From Aquisalibacillus elongatus (GTDB lineage: Bacteria; Bacillota; Bacilli; Bacillales; Alkalibacillaceae), in the NCBI RefSeq assembly GCF_003843875.1, contig NZ_RKRF01000008.1, positions 186,001-250,000 of the forward strand: 64,000 nucleotides of DNA, given 5' to 3'. Within the stretch, counting starts at the first letter, position 1. Every line of letters starts with the position of its first letter. Below the pieces are notes generated by a model. The model was not told where the DNA came from, ran no database searches, and saw only the letters and a program-made list of their open reading frames with translations. Shown here piece by piece: positions 1 to 8,715 of the stretch. The translations under genes and the position numbers were made by a program.

Positions 1-65
1 TAAATGACCAAGAGCCGCGTAGGCATATTTTCGAGCTACAGTTTCAAGAGGAGGATGCTAAATGA
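1..65 (+). CDS. 3' end of a DUF1934 (YwiB-like) gene, partial
   Basis: An open frame enters from the left edge and ends at TGA 63-65, overlapping the argS start as ATGA. The last 20 residues end in [13 protein letters not shown]. In Bacillus the DUF1934 beta-barrel protein YwiB is encoded just before argS, and a strand-like hydrophobic/charged C-terminus fits that. The identification rests mainly on position, since too little sequence is present for a family call. The 4-base overlap suggests translational coupling with argS. Confidence 0.5.
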   Translation, partial: NDQEPRRHIFELQFQEEDAK

Positions 66-1732
66 GTATCGTAGGTCAGATCGAGGAAACGCTTAAACAA
101 GAAATCGAATCAGCAGTTATAGAAGCAGGGCTGGCAACCAAAGATGCTATGCCAGAAGTGGTGTTAGAAACACCTAAAGATAAAGCACATGGTGATTATG
201 CCACGAATATGGCTATGCAATTAGCTCGCATTGCGAAAAAAGCACCGCGTCAGATCGCAGAGGACATCGTGGCACAGTTAGATACGAAGAAAGCTTCTGT
301 TAAAGAAGTAGAAATTGCAGGACCTGGGTTTATTAACTTTTTTATCGATCAGTCGTCCCTAACTGAGGTCGTTGACACGATTTTAGATCAAGGTCGAGAT
401 TATGGTACATCGAATGCTGGGGAAGGTAAGCGTGTTCAAATTGAGTTTGTGTCCGCGAACCCAACTGGAACGCTACACTTAGGCCACGCACGTGGAGCAG
501 CTTTTGGTGATGCCATGGTGAATGTGATGGAAAAAGCGGGTTTTGATATTGAACGTGAATATTATATTAACGACGCTGGTAATCAAATTGATCAATTAGC
601 TAAGTCAATTAATGCACGTTATTTACAAAAGCTTGGCCAGGATGTGGACATGCCAGAAGGTGGCTATCACGGCCAAGATATTATTGATCTAGCCCAAGGT
701 CTAGTAGATGAAAAGGGAGATCAATTAGCTCAGTTAGAAGAAGCGGAGCGTCTTAAGCAATTCCGTGACCACGGATTGCAGCATTTACTTGCCCGCATCG
801 AACAAGATTTAAAAGAATATCGTGTGGAATTTGACTCCTGGTTTTCTGAAACGTCGCTTTATGACCAAGATCATGTATCTGTCGCTGTGGATACACTTCG
901 CGAGGAAGGTTATGTTTATGAAGCGGATGGTGCAACATGGTTTAAATCAACTGAGTTCGGTGATGATAAAGATCGTGTATTAGTGAAGCAAGATGGCACT
1001 TTTACTTACTTAACGCCTGATATTGCCTATCACTTAAATAAAATCGAACGCGGGTTTGATGAGCTTATTAATATATGGGGTGCAGACCACCACGGGTACG
1101 TTCCCCGTATGCATGCAGCGATTCAGGCACTTGGCTATCCGAAAGACATTTTAGATATTAAAATTACACAAATGGTGAACCTGTTCGAAAACGGCGAAAA
1201 AGTTAAGATGAGTAAACGAACAGGTAAAGCTGTGACCATGAAAGAATTGATTGAAGAAGTCGGATTGGATGCGACGCGCTATTTCTTTATCATGCGTTCG
1301 AACGACGCGCATTTAGATTTCGACATGGATCTAGCGAAGTCTCAATCCAATGAAAACCCGGTTTACTATGTGCAATACGCCCATGCTCGTATTTGCAGCA
1401 TGATTCGCCAAGCGGAAGAAAAAGGCGTCGATTTAAATGCGGCCATTGATTCATCATTACTCCAGGCAGAAAAAGAAGTCGCATTATTAAAGCGCCTTGG
1501 CGACTACCCGCAGGTCGTTGCGGATGCAGCGGTTAAGCGTACACCGCACCGCATTCCGCAGTATGTCTTTGATTTAGCATCAGACTTGCATAGTTTTTAT
1601 AACGCAGAGAAAGTCATTGATCTAGACAACATGGAACTTACAAAAGCCCGCATCGCTTTAATGAAAGCCGTACGCGTGATCATTCAAGATGCCTTAGCAT
1701 TAGTTGGGGTTGAAGCACCTGAAAAAATGTAA
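62..1732 (+). CDS. argS: arginyl-tRNA synthetase
   Basis: Cytoplasmic class I aminoacyl-tRNA synthetase that charges tRNA-Arg with arginine. At 556 residues it has the usual length for the bacterial enzyme. The N-terminal tRNA-binding additional domain comes first, then the catalytic Rossmann fold with the HIGH-type signature HLGH at residues 139-142 (preceded by ANPTGT) and the second signature KMSKR at 382-386. The C-terminal helical anticodon-binding domain ends in VGVEAPEKM. The RBS GAGGAGG lies 6 bases before ATG. It is co-transcribed with the upstream gene, whose stop overlaps its start, and is followed by a hairpin terminator. Confidence 0.98.
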   Translation: MSIVGQIEETLKQEIESAVIEAGLATKDAMPEVVLETPKDKAHGDYATNMAMQLARIAKKAPRQIAEDIVAQLDTKKASVKEVEIAGPGFINFFIDQSSLTEVVDTILDQGRDYGTSNAGEGKRVQIEFVSANPTGTLHLGHARGAAFGDAMVNVMEKAGFDIEREYYINDAGNQIDQLAKSINARYLQKLGQDVDMPEGGYHGQDIIDLAQGLVDEKGDQLAQLEEAERLKQFRDHGLQHLLARIEQDLKEYRVEFDSWFSETSLYDQDHVSVAVDTLREEGYVYEADGATWFKSTEFGDDKDRVLVKQDGTFTYLTPDIAYHLNKIERGFDELINIWGADHHGYVPRMHAAIQALGYPKDILDIKITQMVNLFENGEKVKMSKRTGKAVTMKELIEEVGLDATRYFFIMRSNDAHLDFDMDLAKSQSNENPVYYVQYAHARICSMIRQAEEKGVDLNAAIDSSLLQAEKEVALLKRLGDYPQVVADAAVKRTPHRIPQYVFDLASDLHSFYNAEKVIDLDNMELTKARIALMKAVRVIIQDALALVGVEAPEKM

Positions 1733-1739
1733 AAAATGA

Positions 1740-1768
1740 GCGTCCCAATTTGATTTGGGGCGTTTTTT
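1740..1768 (+). terminator. intrinsic terminator after argS
   Basis: GCGTCCCAA and TTTGGGGCG form a short GU-containing stem followed by TTTTTTT, starting 8 bases after the argS stop. Confidence 0.8.
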
Positions 1769-1778
1769 TATGTCAAAA

Positions 1779-1800
1779 GGTCTGAAAAGGTGCTGAATGA
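1779..1800 (+). repeat. short remnant of the GGTCTGAAA repeat family
   Basis: GGTCTGAAA followed after one base by GGTGCTGAATGA. The same order of motif and half-motif occurs at 18505-18530 and, reversed, at 47201-47223. No TTCGACA core is present, so this is a fragment lying between the convergent argS and gerQ genes. Confidence 0.5.
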
Positions 1801-1810
1801 GGAAAAGTAG

Positions 1811-1840
1811 AAAACTCTCACCGAGGTGAGAGTTTTCTTT
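1811..1840. terminator. bidirectional terminator between argS and gerQ
   Basis: AAAACTCTCACC and GGTGAGAGTTTT form a perfect 12-bp stem with a two-base loop, flanked by T-rich DNA on the right and A-rich DNA on the left. It can end gerQ transcripts (minus strand) and argS read-through. Confidence 0.85.
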
Positions 1841-2610
1841 TATCCAAATGGATATTGGTATTCAAGTTGTTCATCGAAAACGACATAATCAAGGTAAATC
1901 ATAAGAAGTAAATACCATTCACCTGTCTCAGCATCGGCGACCACGATGTGATCTTTTCCTGCTTCTTCTATGGTTCCTGTGAAGATTTGTTGCTCATCGC
2001 TAAACTCAAATGACATATAGACGTTCGCTTGCTTTCCACGGTTTAACCTTAAAATGTTTTCAATGTAAGAACGTTCACGAGGAAGCTGCTGCCCTGGTGG
2101 AAATTGTCCTTGCATTTGTCCGGGTGCGCCTTGCTGAGCACCTTGAACCATACCCGGCGTCATTCCTTGTTGGCCACCAGGCATACCGCCTTGCATCATA
2201 CCTGGCATGCCTTGCATACCGCCCTGCATCATCCCTTGTTGGCCGCCTTGCATCATCCCCGGCATTCCGCCTTGCATCATGCCTTGTTGACCGCCTTGGC
2301 CCATGCCAGAGCCTCCTTGCCACATACCAGGACCTCCTGGCATGCTATTAGGCATCATGCCTTGTTGTGCGCCTTGGACCATACCTGGCATTTGCCCTTG
2401 GTTATTGCCCATCTGAGCTCCTCCATACACACCAGGCATCTTACCACCTTTTGAACCTTTACCCGGAAGAGACATTTTCTTACCATCTCCTCCTGACCAT
2501 TTACTTTGGCCGCCAGACCACTTTCCAGGCCCTTTTGAACCAGGATTGTTAAACGGTTTTTTGTCCGGCAACTTTCCGCCTTGATTTTTACCTTTTGATT
2601 GATCCAACAA
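1840..2610 (-). CDS. gerQ: spore coat protein GerQ with an expanded N-terminal region
   Basis: Inner-coat protein needed to keep the cortex-lytic enzyme CwlJ in the spore. In B. subtilis it is cross-linked into the coat by transglutaminase Tgl. The C-terminal ~80 residues carry the family signature SYIENILRLNRGK...YMSFEF...GKDHIVVADAETG...YLLLMIYLDYVVFDE. The N-terminal half is atypical: a Gly/Lys-rich block of about 60 residues with 13 lysines, then a ~105-residue Gly/Gln/Met repeat (units like QQGMMQGG and MPGM). The protein is 256 residues against about 180 in B. subtilis. The start is TTG at 2610, with RBS GGGAGG 7 bases upstream. It lies directly downstream of cwlJ, as in the known sporulation operon. 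Confidence 0.93.
   Translation of the reverse strand: MLDQSKGKNQGGKLPDKKPFNNPGSKGPGKWSGGQSKWSGGDGKKMSLPGKGSKGGKMPGVYGGAQMGNNQGQMPGMVQGAQQGMMPNSMPGGPGMWQGGSGMGQGGQQGMMQGGMPGMMQGGQQGMMQGGMQGMPGMMQGGMPGGQQGMTPGMVQGAQQGAPGQMQGQFPPGQQLPRERSYIENILRLNRGKQANVYMSFEFSDEQQIFTGTIEEAGKDHIVVADAETGEWYLLLMIYLDYVVFDEQLEYQYPFG
2088..2403 (-). repeat. in-frame Gly/Gln/Met tandem repeat within gerQ
   Basis: Imperfect short units encoding QQGMMQGG, MPGMMQGG and related words repeat through this stretch. The DNA repeats on both strands (CCTTGCATCAT, CCTTGTTGG), so the number of units may vary between strains through slippage. Confidence 0.7.
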
Positions 2611-2640
2611 TCATCAACCTCCCTGAAAATTTATATTGAA

Positions 2641-3063
2641 TTAAAATAAGTTAGGACATTCACCTTGTTGAGGCGTATAGAAGCAATGCGATTTAAAACG
2701 CCCGACATTCCATTGACCAAACCATTGTGGTGGACAATCTCCTCCAGGCATAAAGAACCATAGCGAATCATCGCCCGGGTCGAATTCTTCGCCTTTAACG
2801 ACGCGTCTGGCTAATCGAATGTCTTTAGGACGGGCCCTTTGATAAAAGTAAGACTCTTGAACAGCCTCAAACCCACCTGGTGATTGATAAATCATATCTG
2901 GAAGGGATTCGATATTTTCAAAATCCAAACAACTGGCTATCACCCGGTTAACCCCAACGTTACCGACTAATAGCATCCCTAGCTTTCCATCACCCTCAGC
3001 TTCAGCACGCATTAATCGGGCTAGTTCTTCTATTTGGGCTTCGTTATAAGCAATAACTGCCAA
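2641..3063 (-). CDS. cwlJ: spore cortex-lytic cell wall hydrolase CwlJ
   Basis: Coat-located cortex hydrolase that acts during spore germination, notably in response to Ca-dipicolinate. The 140 residues span the hydrolase_2 (SleB/CwlJ) fold without a signal peptide or peptidoglycan-binding domain, as expected for CwlJ rather than SleB. Family landmarks are RLMRAEAEG near residue 16, VGVNRVIA, GGFEAVQ and WFFMPGGDCPPQWFGQ. The start is TTG at 3063 with GAGGTGG upstream. gerQ follows after 30 bases, so the two genes form an operon. A candidate SigE promoter lies upstream. Confidence 0.95.
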   Translation of the reverse strand: MAVIAYNEAQIEELARLMRAEAEGDGKLGMLLVGNVGVNRVIASCLDFENIESLPDMIYQSPGGFEAVQESYFYQRARPKDIRLARRVVKGEEFDPGDDSLWFFMPGGDCPPQWFGQWNVGRFKSHCFYTPQQGECPNLF

Positions 3064-3103
3064 TAGACACCACCTCTTTCTAGGCAGGACTCATCACTAG
3101 TTC

Positions 3104-3136
3104 ATGTATATGTATAAATGGGTAAAAGTTGATATG
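3104..3136 (-). promoter_or_regulatory. candidate SigE promoter for cwlJ-gerQ
   Basis: On the minus strand CATATCAA is followed after 16 bases by CATATACAT, which resembles the SigE -10 consensus CATACAnT. The -35 match is only approximate. In B. subtilis the cwlJ-gerQ operon is known to be SigE-dependent. Confidence 0.4.
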
Positions 3137-3200
3137 AGGGCTTGTACCTTTTTAGTTATTTATGCCAAATAGGGTAGAGGTGAGGATTCGAGGATTAAAA

Positions 3201-3234
3201 AAACACCAACCGAGATTTCTCTCGATTGGTGTTT
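3201..3234 (-). terminator. terminator after hemQ
   Basis: AAACACCAAccGAGA and TCTCgattGGTGTTT form a long stem. On the minus strand it is followed by TTTTTT, five bases after the hemQ stop. Confidence 0.85.
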
Positions 3235-3238
3235 GTAC

Positions 3239-3982
3239 TTAAACACTCATAATGTCATTTAGATCTTCTTTTTCTTTGCGGTGACCGATGTAAAATTCAC
3301 CGAATTCCGCAAATCGAGCGCTTACTTCATCGAAGCGCATTTCATAAATTAATTTTTTAAATTGAAGCATCTCATGTGCATATAAGGTTACGCCCCATTC
3401 CCAATCATCAAAACCAATACTGCCGGTGATGATTTGGCGAACCTTACCAGCATATTTACGACCTGTCATTCCATGCTCGTACATTAAGCGACCGCGCTCG
3501 TCCTTTTCTTCCATGAACCAGTTGTTTCCTTCACCTTTTTTGCGGTCCATTGGATAAAAACAAATGTGATCCCACTTAGGTAAAACGGGTCTTAAACGCG
3601 CCTGAAGTTCAGGATCCGTTTCTGGGTCTTTTCCTTTTGCCATATAAGTCGATAATTCTACGACTGATACGTAAGAATAAGCCGGAATTAAAAATTCGGC
3701 AAGTTTAGTTTTATTAAACGACGTTTCAAGATCCGTTAGTTCTTCCATTGTTGGGCGGAGATTTAAGAACAATAGATCCGCTTTTTGCCCGACAATTTGA
3801 TAAAGTCCTACGCTACCTTGTCTATTTTGTTCAACATCTTCCCAGTTGGCGTAAAGCTCTTGGAATTCATTTAACGCTTGCTTCTGTTCATCTTCGGACG
3901 CTAGTTTCCAAGCGGTCCAATCAATTTTTCTGAAATCGTGTAAAGCATACCAACCATCGAGAGTTTCAACTGCTTCTGGCAT
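3239..3982 (-). CDS. hemQ: coproheme decarboxylase HemQ/ChdC
   Basis: Chlorite-dismutase-family enzyme that converts coproheme III to heme b in the Gram-positive coproporphyrin-dependent pathway. It is cytoplasmic and 247 residues from the chosen start. The active-site segment CFYPMDRKKGEGNNW carries the Tyr and Lys residues typical of ChdC, and GFDDWEWGVTLYAHE is the conserved distal segment. An earlier ATG at 4003 lacks an RBS. ATG 3982 has GGAGTG seven bases before it and gives MPEAVETLDGWY, the normal family N-terminus. The gene is the B. subtilis ywfI orthologue and runs divergent from the genes beyond 4.9 kb. Confidence 0.95.
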   Translation of the reverse strand: MPEAVETLDGWYALHDFRKIDWTAWKLASEDEQKQALNEFQELYANWEDVEQNRQGSVGLYQIVGQKADLLFLNLRPTMEELTDLETSFNKTKLAEFLIPAYSYVSVVELSTYMAKGKDPETDPELQARLRPVLPKWDHICFYPMDRKKGEGNNWFMEEKDERGRLMYEHGMTGRKYAGKVRQIITGSIGFDDWEWGVTLYAHEMLQFKKLIYEMRFDEVSARFAEFGEFYIGHRKEKEDLNDIMSV

Positions 3983-4073
3983 GGTTTTCACTCCTTTTTT
4001 CATTGTCCAATTTTACTATATCATAAGGGGTCCTTAATCGTTAAAGGAAAAGCCCGTGAACGTTTTGTGACCG

Positions 4074-4889
4074 TCAGAGGAGGCGGCGATTACGCTCTTC
4101 CATTTGCTCGAATCTTTGGTTAAACCACTCTTGCTCTTGTTGTGAGAATGGCCGTTCGTCAATGGACACCCCGCGTGCATTCATTTTATGCTCAATTCGT
4201 TCGATGACGTGTTGAACCGTCATTTTCTTTTGAAACAACTGTTCGAGTGACGCCATGACATTAGGATTAATTTGAGGATACTTAAATTTGGTTTCCTCAC
4301 CATTAATAGATAACTCATAAAACCGTTTAATCAAATTGGCGCGTGCTTGACCGTCTCCTTCAATATCTAAATAAATTTGCACGGCGGATCCGTTTTTGAC
4401 GCGGCGTTGTGATATGCCAGCAAATTTTTTTCCGTGAATACTGAGGTCATATGTACCCGGGCAGTAAGATTCTTCAATCTCATAGGCTCTTATTGGCAAG
4501 CCTTCTTCTTCAAAAATCCATTGAATCCACTCGACCATCGCATTATAACCGTCATGAATATCGTAAGTTTTCGCATCTGGAAACACGAGTGAAATGTTTA
4601 AGATATCTTCGGTTAAAACGACGGCCAAACCGCCAGAATTACGGACGATTGCGTTATAGCCATTTTCTTTGAGAAACTGAATCCCCTTATCTAAATAAGG
4701 TAAACGGCTGTCCGGAATTCCTAAGACGACTGTCGGCTGATGGACCCAGTAGTGTATCGCCGTTTCAGAACGCTCGTTTGCGGTTAAACATAAAGTATCA
4801 TCAACCGCAAAAGATTCCATGATTTTAGCTTCTGTTGCGTTACTATCATCAATTTTTCGTATATGGTTAAACTTTAATAAAGAGTGCAT
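4074..4889 (-). CDS. lipL: octanoyl-[GcvH]:protein N-octanoyltransferase LipL
   Basis: Amidotransferase of lipoate assembly that moves octanoyl groups from GcvH to E2 subunits. It has the lipoate-ligase fold of 271 residues. RNSGGLAVVL near residue 85 is the RxxGG motif, and SYCPGTYDLSIHGKKFAGISQRR near 142-164 contains the Cys that forms the thioester in LipL, followed by the conserved Lys of KKFAG. The start ATG 4889 has GGAAG upstream. LipM and lipoate ligases share the fold, but the YCPGxYDLSI context favours LipL (YwfL), and so does the position next to hemQ. Confidence 0.88.
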   Translation of the reverse strand: MHSLLKFNHIRKIDDSNATEAKIMESFAVDDTLCLTANERSETAIHYWVHQPTVVLGIPDSRLPYLDKGIQFLKENGYNAIVRNSGGLAVVLTEDILNISLVFPDAKTYDIHDGYNAMVEWIQWIFEEEGLPIRAYEIEESYCPGTYDLSIHGKKFAGISQRRVKNGSAVQIYLDIEGDGQARANLIKRFYELSINGEETKFKYPQINPNVMASLEQLFQKKMTVQHVIERIEHKMNARGVSIDERPFSQQEQEWFNQRFEQMEERNRRLL

Positions 4890-4964
4890 GATTCATCTTC
4901 CTTCAGTTAGTGTGCCATTAATATCATATTATAGAATGAATAAGAGTAAAAGGACGGGATATTT

Positions 4965-5267
4965 ATGTTAACAGCGATTTTGAAATTAGTCGCATCAGCA
5001 ATCGAATTTTTCCTTGGATTGCCACTGATTGGCGGTATTTTTATTGTATCAAATGCGTGGGGCCCATTATTACTTATGGTTTTATTTTACATTGTAATTC
5101 TTGTTATTTCGATTAATTATGGTTACGCCAAATGGGGAGCGATCACCGGAATTGTGGTCTCACTTCTCGCGTTCATTCCAGTGTTAGGGATGGTGCTGCA
5201 TTGGGTAGCGTTTTTTGTGTTATTAATCGACGGGTTAACCAATGCCAAACAAGCGAATCGAACTTAA
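4965..5267 (+). CDS. small membrane protein, function unknown
   Basis: A 100-residue, very hydrophobic protein. About three membrane segments can be read (roughly residues 5-30, 34-58 and 60-90), with a short polar C-terminus NAKQANRT. Aggacgggat before ATG 4965 serves as the ribosome binding site. It stands alone, divergent from lipL and followed by its own terminator. I do not recognise a named family. Confidence 0.75.
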   Translation: MLTAILKLVASAIEFFLGLPLIGGIFIVSNAWGPLLLMVLFYIVILVISINYGYAKWGAITGIVVSLLAFIPVLGMVLHWVAFFVLLIDGLTNAKQANRT

Positions 5268-5274
5268 TAGGGTT

Positions 5275-5305
5275 AAGCTCCGGGATTTTGCATACCGGAG
5301 TTTTT
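5275..5305 (+). terminator. terminator after the small membrane protein gene
   Basis: CTCCGG and CCGGAG pair around an 11-base loop and are followed by TTTTTAATTTT. Confidence 0.8.
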
Positions 5306-5323
5306 AATTTTGAGAAATTACAA

Positions 5324-5396
5324 TTTATGCGCTGCGTTTTACGATTTATGCGCTAGTATTCTGAATTTATGCGCCCTTTTGAAGCCGTTTATGCGC
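5324..5396 (-). repeat. GCGCATAAA array A (4 motifs, no core)
   Basis: Four copies of TTTATGCGC (GCGCATAAA on the minus strand) start at 5324, 5345, 5366 and 5388. Read on the minus strand the motif offsets are 0, 22, 43 and 64. Compared with the other arrays (0, 22, 64, 85) one 21-bp period, the one holding the TTCGACA core, is missing. The array lies between a terminator and the ywfO promoter region. Confidence 0.9.
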
Positions 5397-5499
5397 TGTT
5401 TTAAAATGAAACTCGTTAAAAAATAATCCGAGATAAGGATGTATTTCTATTAAAAAATCGTTATAATGAAGGATATATATCGAAGAAAGGTCGGGGAAA

Positions 5500-6795
5500 A
5501 TGTCATATCGCGACGAGCAATTAAGCGAAGAAAAAGTGTTCAAAGATCCAGTTCATCGGTACATACACGTTCGCGATCGGGTTATTTGGGATTTGATTGG
5601 AACGCCTGAATTCCAACGGTTGCGACGAATTAAACAATTAGGGACGACTTATTTAACTTTCCATGGTGCTGAACACAGCCGTTTCAGCCACTCTTTAGGA
5701 GTCTACGAAATTGTGAGGCGCATTGTCGAGAATTTTCGTGAACAGCCGAATTGGAATGAGAATGATCGGTTGTTATGTTTGTGTGCGGCGTTATTGCATG
5801 ACTTGGGACACGGCCCGTTCTCGCATTCATTTGAAAAGGTATTTGACCTCGATCATGAGGATTACACGCGCGAGATTATTTTGGGAGATACGAAGGTAAA
5901 TGAAGTACTATCCAACGTAGATCCGCACTTCCCGCAAGAAGTCGCCGATATTATTCATAAAACGCATCCGAATAAACTCGTCGTTAGCTTAATTTCGAGT
6001 CAAATTGACGCTGACCGTATGGACTATTTGCAGCGAGATGCTTATTTCACCGGTGTTAGTTATGGACATTTTGATATGGAGCGCATTCTTCGTGTTATGC
6101 GCCCGATGGACGACCAAGCCGTCATTAAAGAAAGCGGTATGCACGCAGTAGAGGATTACATCATGAGCCGTTATCAAATGTATTGGCAAGTTTATTTTCA
6201 CCCGGTCACACGCAGTGCCGAAGTGATTTTATCGAAAATTCTACATCGAGCTAAAGAACTCTATCATTCAGATTATAAGTTTAAACTGGCACCAACACAT
6301 TTTGTTAGCTTTTTTGAAAAAAGGGTCTCATTAGACGATTATTTAAAATTAGATGAGAACGTCGTTTTTTATTATTTTCATATATGGCAAGAGGAAGAGG
6401 ACGACATTTTATCCGACTTATGCCGTCGATTTGTTGATCGTGACCTCTATAAATATATTGAATTCAATCCAGGAAGTGAGTACCGTGAGTTAATGGACTT
6501 GAAAGATTGTTTCATTGAAGCGGGAATTGATCCTTCCTATTATTTAGAAGTGGATTCATCGTCTGATTTACCTTACGACTTTTATCGTCAGGGAGAAGAT
6601 GAAGAACGTCTTCCAATTCTACTTCAAGTGCCAAACGGTGAATTAAAAGAATTGTCTCGTCAGTCAGAGATTGTGGAAGCCATTTCGGGTAAAAAACGAA
6701 CGGATCACAAGTTGTATTATGCTGAGGATTTAATCGAAAAACTGCCTGAAGACAGTCAGATTAAACGTCGAATAAATGAAATTATTAAGGGATAG
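5500..6795 (+). CDS. ywfO: HD-domain phosphohydrolase YwfO (dGTPase-like)
   Basis: Cytoplasmic metal-dependent HD-superfamily protein of 431 residues, related to dNTP triphosphohydrolases. The family's first His is in GAEHSRFSHSLGVY near residue 65. LLHDLGHGPFSHSFE near 105 supplies the HD pair, and SSQIDADRMDYLQRD near 168 holds the later Asp. The C-terminal third is the variable regulatory part. The substrate in this organism is not known. RBS AAAGG lies 12 bases before the ATG. ywgA follows after 11 bases, so the two genes form an operon as in B. subtilis. Confidence 0.92.
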   Translation: MSYRDEQLSEEKVFKDPVHRYIHVRDRVIWDLIGTPEFQRLRRIKQLGTTYLTFHGAEHSRFSHSLGVYEIVRRIVENFREQPNWNENDRLLCLCAALLHDLGHGPFSHSFEKVFDLDHEDYTREIILGDTKVNEVLSNVDPHFPQEVADIIHKTHPNKLVVSLISSQIDADRMDYLQRDAYFTGVSYGHFDMERILRVMRPMDDQAVIKESGMHAVEDYIMSRYQMYWQVYFHPVTRSAEVILSKILHRAKELYHSDYKFKLAPTHFVSFFEKRVSLDDYLKLDENVVFYYFHIWQEEEDDILSDLCRRFVDRDLYKYIEFNPGSEYRELMDLKDCFIEAGIDPSYYLEVDSSSDLPYDFYRQGEDEERLPILLQVPNGELKELSRQSEIVEAISGKKRTDHKLYYAEDLIEKLPEDSQIKRRINEIIKG

Positions 6796-6806
6796 GGGCT
6801 GAACGT

Positions 6807-7304
6807 ATGTTAGAAGATCATGCTAAACTCATGTCGTTTTTTGAACAAGCAGATGAAGTCGTCGGCCGCAAACGACTTCAAAAGATGGTTTACATTTTGA
6901 AAAAGTCAGGTTTCAATTTTTCGGAGCGCTATTCATTCCATTTTTATGGCCCGTACTCTGAGGAATTATCGACGCGTATTGAAGAATTGTGTAATTTAGG
7001 GTTTTTAGTTGAAGAGCGCGAGAAAGAAAAAGGCTATTATCAGTATCGTTATACGTTAACGGACCATGGGACAAGCTTTTTAACAGATTCCAACGTAGAA
7101 ACACCTGATATGTCAGGGCTTATTGATCGAATGAATGATCAAAGTTCGAAGTTTTTAGAACTAGTTTCAACGATGCTATTCTTTGATAACTTTTCCAAAG
7201 AAGAAGTTGAAGAAAAAGTTTTTACCGTCAAAAGCAAGCAGAACTACAGTCAACAAGACTTAGATGATGCTTGGGCGTTTATAGATGAATTAAAACAACA
7301 TTAA
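6807..7304 (+). CDS. ywgA: YwgA family protein
   Basis: A 165-residue cytoplasmic protein matching B. subtilis YwgA in length and context. The N-terminal part (GRKRLQKMVYILKKSG, then FHFYGPYSEELSTRIEELCNLGFLVEE) resembles the winged-helix-like fold of the Panacea/SocA group, and the rest is helical. Function is unknown. It sits directly behind ywfO and ends in a terminator shared with the convergent phospholipase D-family gene. Confidence 0.82.
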   Translation: MLEDHAKLMSFFEQADEVVGRKRLQKMVYILKKSGFNFSERYSFHFYGPYSEELSTRIEELCNLGFLVEEREKEKGYYQYRYTLTDHGTSFLTDSNVETPDMSGLIDRMNDQSSKFLELVSTMLFFDNFSKEEVEEKVFTVKSKQNYSQQDLDDAWAFIDELKQH

Positions 7305-7314
7305 TTAATGACGT

Positions 7315-7354
7315 AAAAAATCCGAACTGATTTATAAAATCGTTCGGATTTTTT
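7315..7354. terminator. bidirectional terminator between ywgA and the cls-like gene
   Basis: AAAAAATCCGAAC and GTTCGGATTTTTT pair perfectly around a 14-base loop. The symmetric A and T runs serve both convergent genes. The last bases of the cls-like stop codon fall in the right arm. Confidence 0.9.
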
Positions 7355-8525
7355 ATAACAATCGGTGAAGAATTCGCGCCATGAATTTTTTGAAAGGCAA
7401 AAATGATGAAGGAGGGTAGTCAAACCATTCGTCATACAGTGGAATGGACGCTTCAAAATCGTCTTCATATTGCTGTAGAAACTTCTGGGTAACTTCCTGA
7501 TCAAAAATCACCATATTCACTTCTTCGTTAAAATATAAGCTCCGCCGATCAAGGTTCGCTGTACCAATATCACAAATCTTATCATCAATAAACAATGCCT
7601 TGGCATGGAAAAACCCTTTATGAAATAATCGAACCTCAGCGCCAGTGTCAGCTATTCGTTTTAGAAATGGAGATGACGCTTCTTTGACTAAGACATGATC
7701 CGAATCATGAGGGTAAAGAACAGTGACACGAACGCCTTCTTGATAAATTTTTTCCTTTAACAAGGTCATAATTTCTTCATTTGGGATAAAATAAGGGCTT
7801 CCGATAGCGATTCGTTTCTCTGCGTGTTTTAATAAGTCGTAAAACGTCTCCCGAAGCTGTCCGTGAGAAGTCGGAATTAGCCTGCATGTATGCTCACCTG
7901 ATGAATCATTTTGGTCAGGCAACGACAGCATTTCTTTATTGTTCGACCACCAGTCGTGACTAAAAAGATCAATAAAATCTTGTACCACCTCGCCAGTGAC
8001 CCTCAAGTGATAATCACGCCACATACCAAACTTAGAATTTTGGTTAATATATTCATCACCTATATTAAAACCGCCAATATAAGAAACCTTACCATCTATA
8101 ATCGTAATCTTACGGTGATTACGACGGTTCAGCGAGTGGAAAGGAGATAACAGATCAACTTGATTACTATACCGAATGTTTACCCCTGCTGATTTTAAGT
8201 CCTGAATATCTCCTCTCTTAATCGAAAATGAACCAAAACGATCCACTAGTAAATATACAGAAACGCCCCTTTGACTTGCCTCTGTTAGTACATTAAAAAA
8301 ATGCTCGCTAAAGTCATCACTTTTAACGATAAAAAAAGAAACACAGACATAATCCGTTGCGTTTTGTATATCTTCAAAATACGTATGGTAGAGTTGGTTA
8401 CCGTTCGAGAAAAGTTTTAAGTCAGCTTGCCGCTTAGGATATGTTTTGATGGGGTGTTCGTCGATAGTGCGATGCTTTATTAAATATATAATTAATATAA
8501 TAATCATGACGATGAAAACCCACAC
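7353..8525 (-). CDS. cardiolipin synthase / phospholipase D-family protein (YwjE-like)
   Basis: Membrane-associated enzyme that probably condenses phosphatidylglycerol into cardiolipin. An N-terminal membrane segment (residues 1-16, VFIVMIIILIIYLI) is followed by two phospholipase D-type motifs: HRKITIIDG near residue 137 and HAKALFIDD near 310, each with the GG or GT plus N/D residues of the HKD pattern. It is shorter than the major ClsA type, with one rather than two N-terminal membrane helices, and matches YwjE, which lies next to fadF in B. subtilis. The start is GTG 8525 with RBS AAAGGGGAG. It is divergent from fadF. Confidence 0.87.
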   Translation of the reverse strand: MWVFIVMIIILIIYLIKHRTIDEHPIKTYPKRQADLKLFSNGNQLYHTYFEDIQNATDYVCVSFFIVKSDDFSEHFFNVLTEASQRGVSVYLLVDRFGSFSIKRGDIQDLKSAGVNIRYSNQVDLLSPFHSLNRRNHRKITIIDGKVSYIGGFNIGDEYINQNSKFGMWRDYHLRVTGEVVQDFIDLFSHDWWSNNKEMLSLPDQNDSSGEHTCRLIPTSHGQLRETFYDLLKHAEKRIAIGSPYFIPNEEIMTLLKEKIYQEGVRVTVLYPHDSDHVLVKEASSPFLKRIADTGAEVRLFHKGFFHAKALFIDDKICDIGTANLDRRSLYFNEEVNMVIFDQEVTQKFLQQYEDDFEASIPLYDEWFDYPPSSFLPFKKFMARILHRLL

Positions 8526-8604
8526 TAGAAACTCCCCTTTCTAACGTAGTATGGATTATTCAGTTTGACGTTATACGACAAAGCAAAAATGTATAAATCT
8601 TACA

Positions 8605-8632
8605 TTGACTGAATGCTCATTCATTGTATAAT
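8605..8632 (+). promoter_or_regulatory. fadF promoter with FadR-type operator
   Basis: TTGACT (8605-8610) and TATAAT (8627-8632) are separated by 16 bases. The palindrome TGAATGctCATTCA (8610-8623) fills the spacer and resembles the known B. subtilis FadR operator TGAATGAnTAnTCATTCA. Repression that is relieved by long-chain acyl-CoA is inferred. Confidence 0.75.
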
Positions 8633-8715
8633 AAAACTAACAAAAAGAATTTTCATGAAATTAAAACTTTTTATGTTATGCTATTTTTAAACATCATCGT
8701 TGCGGGGGGAAAACA

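Noticed and set aside
2010-2351. Plus-strand open frames opposite gerQ
   Set aside because: They come from the repetitive Gly/Gln/Met codons of gerQ read backwards and have no family features.
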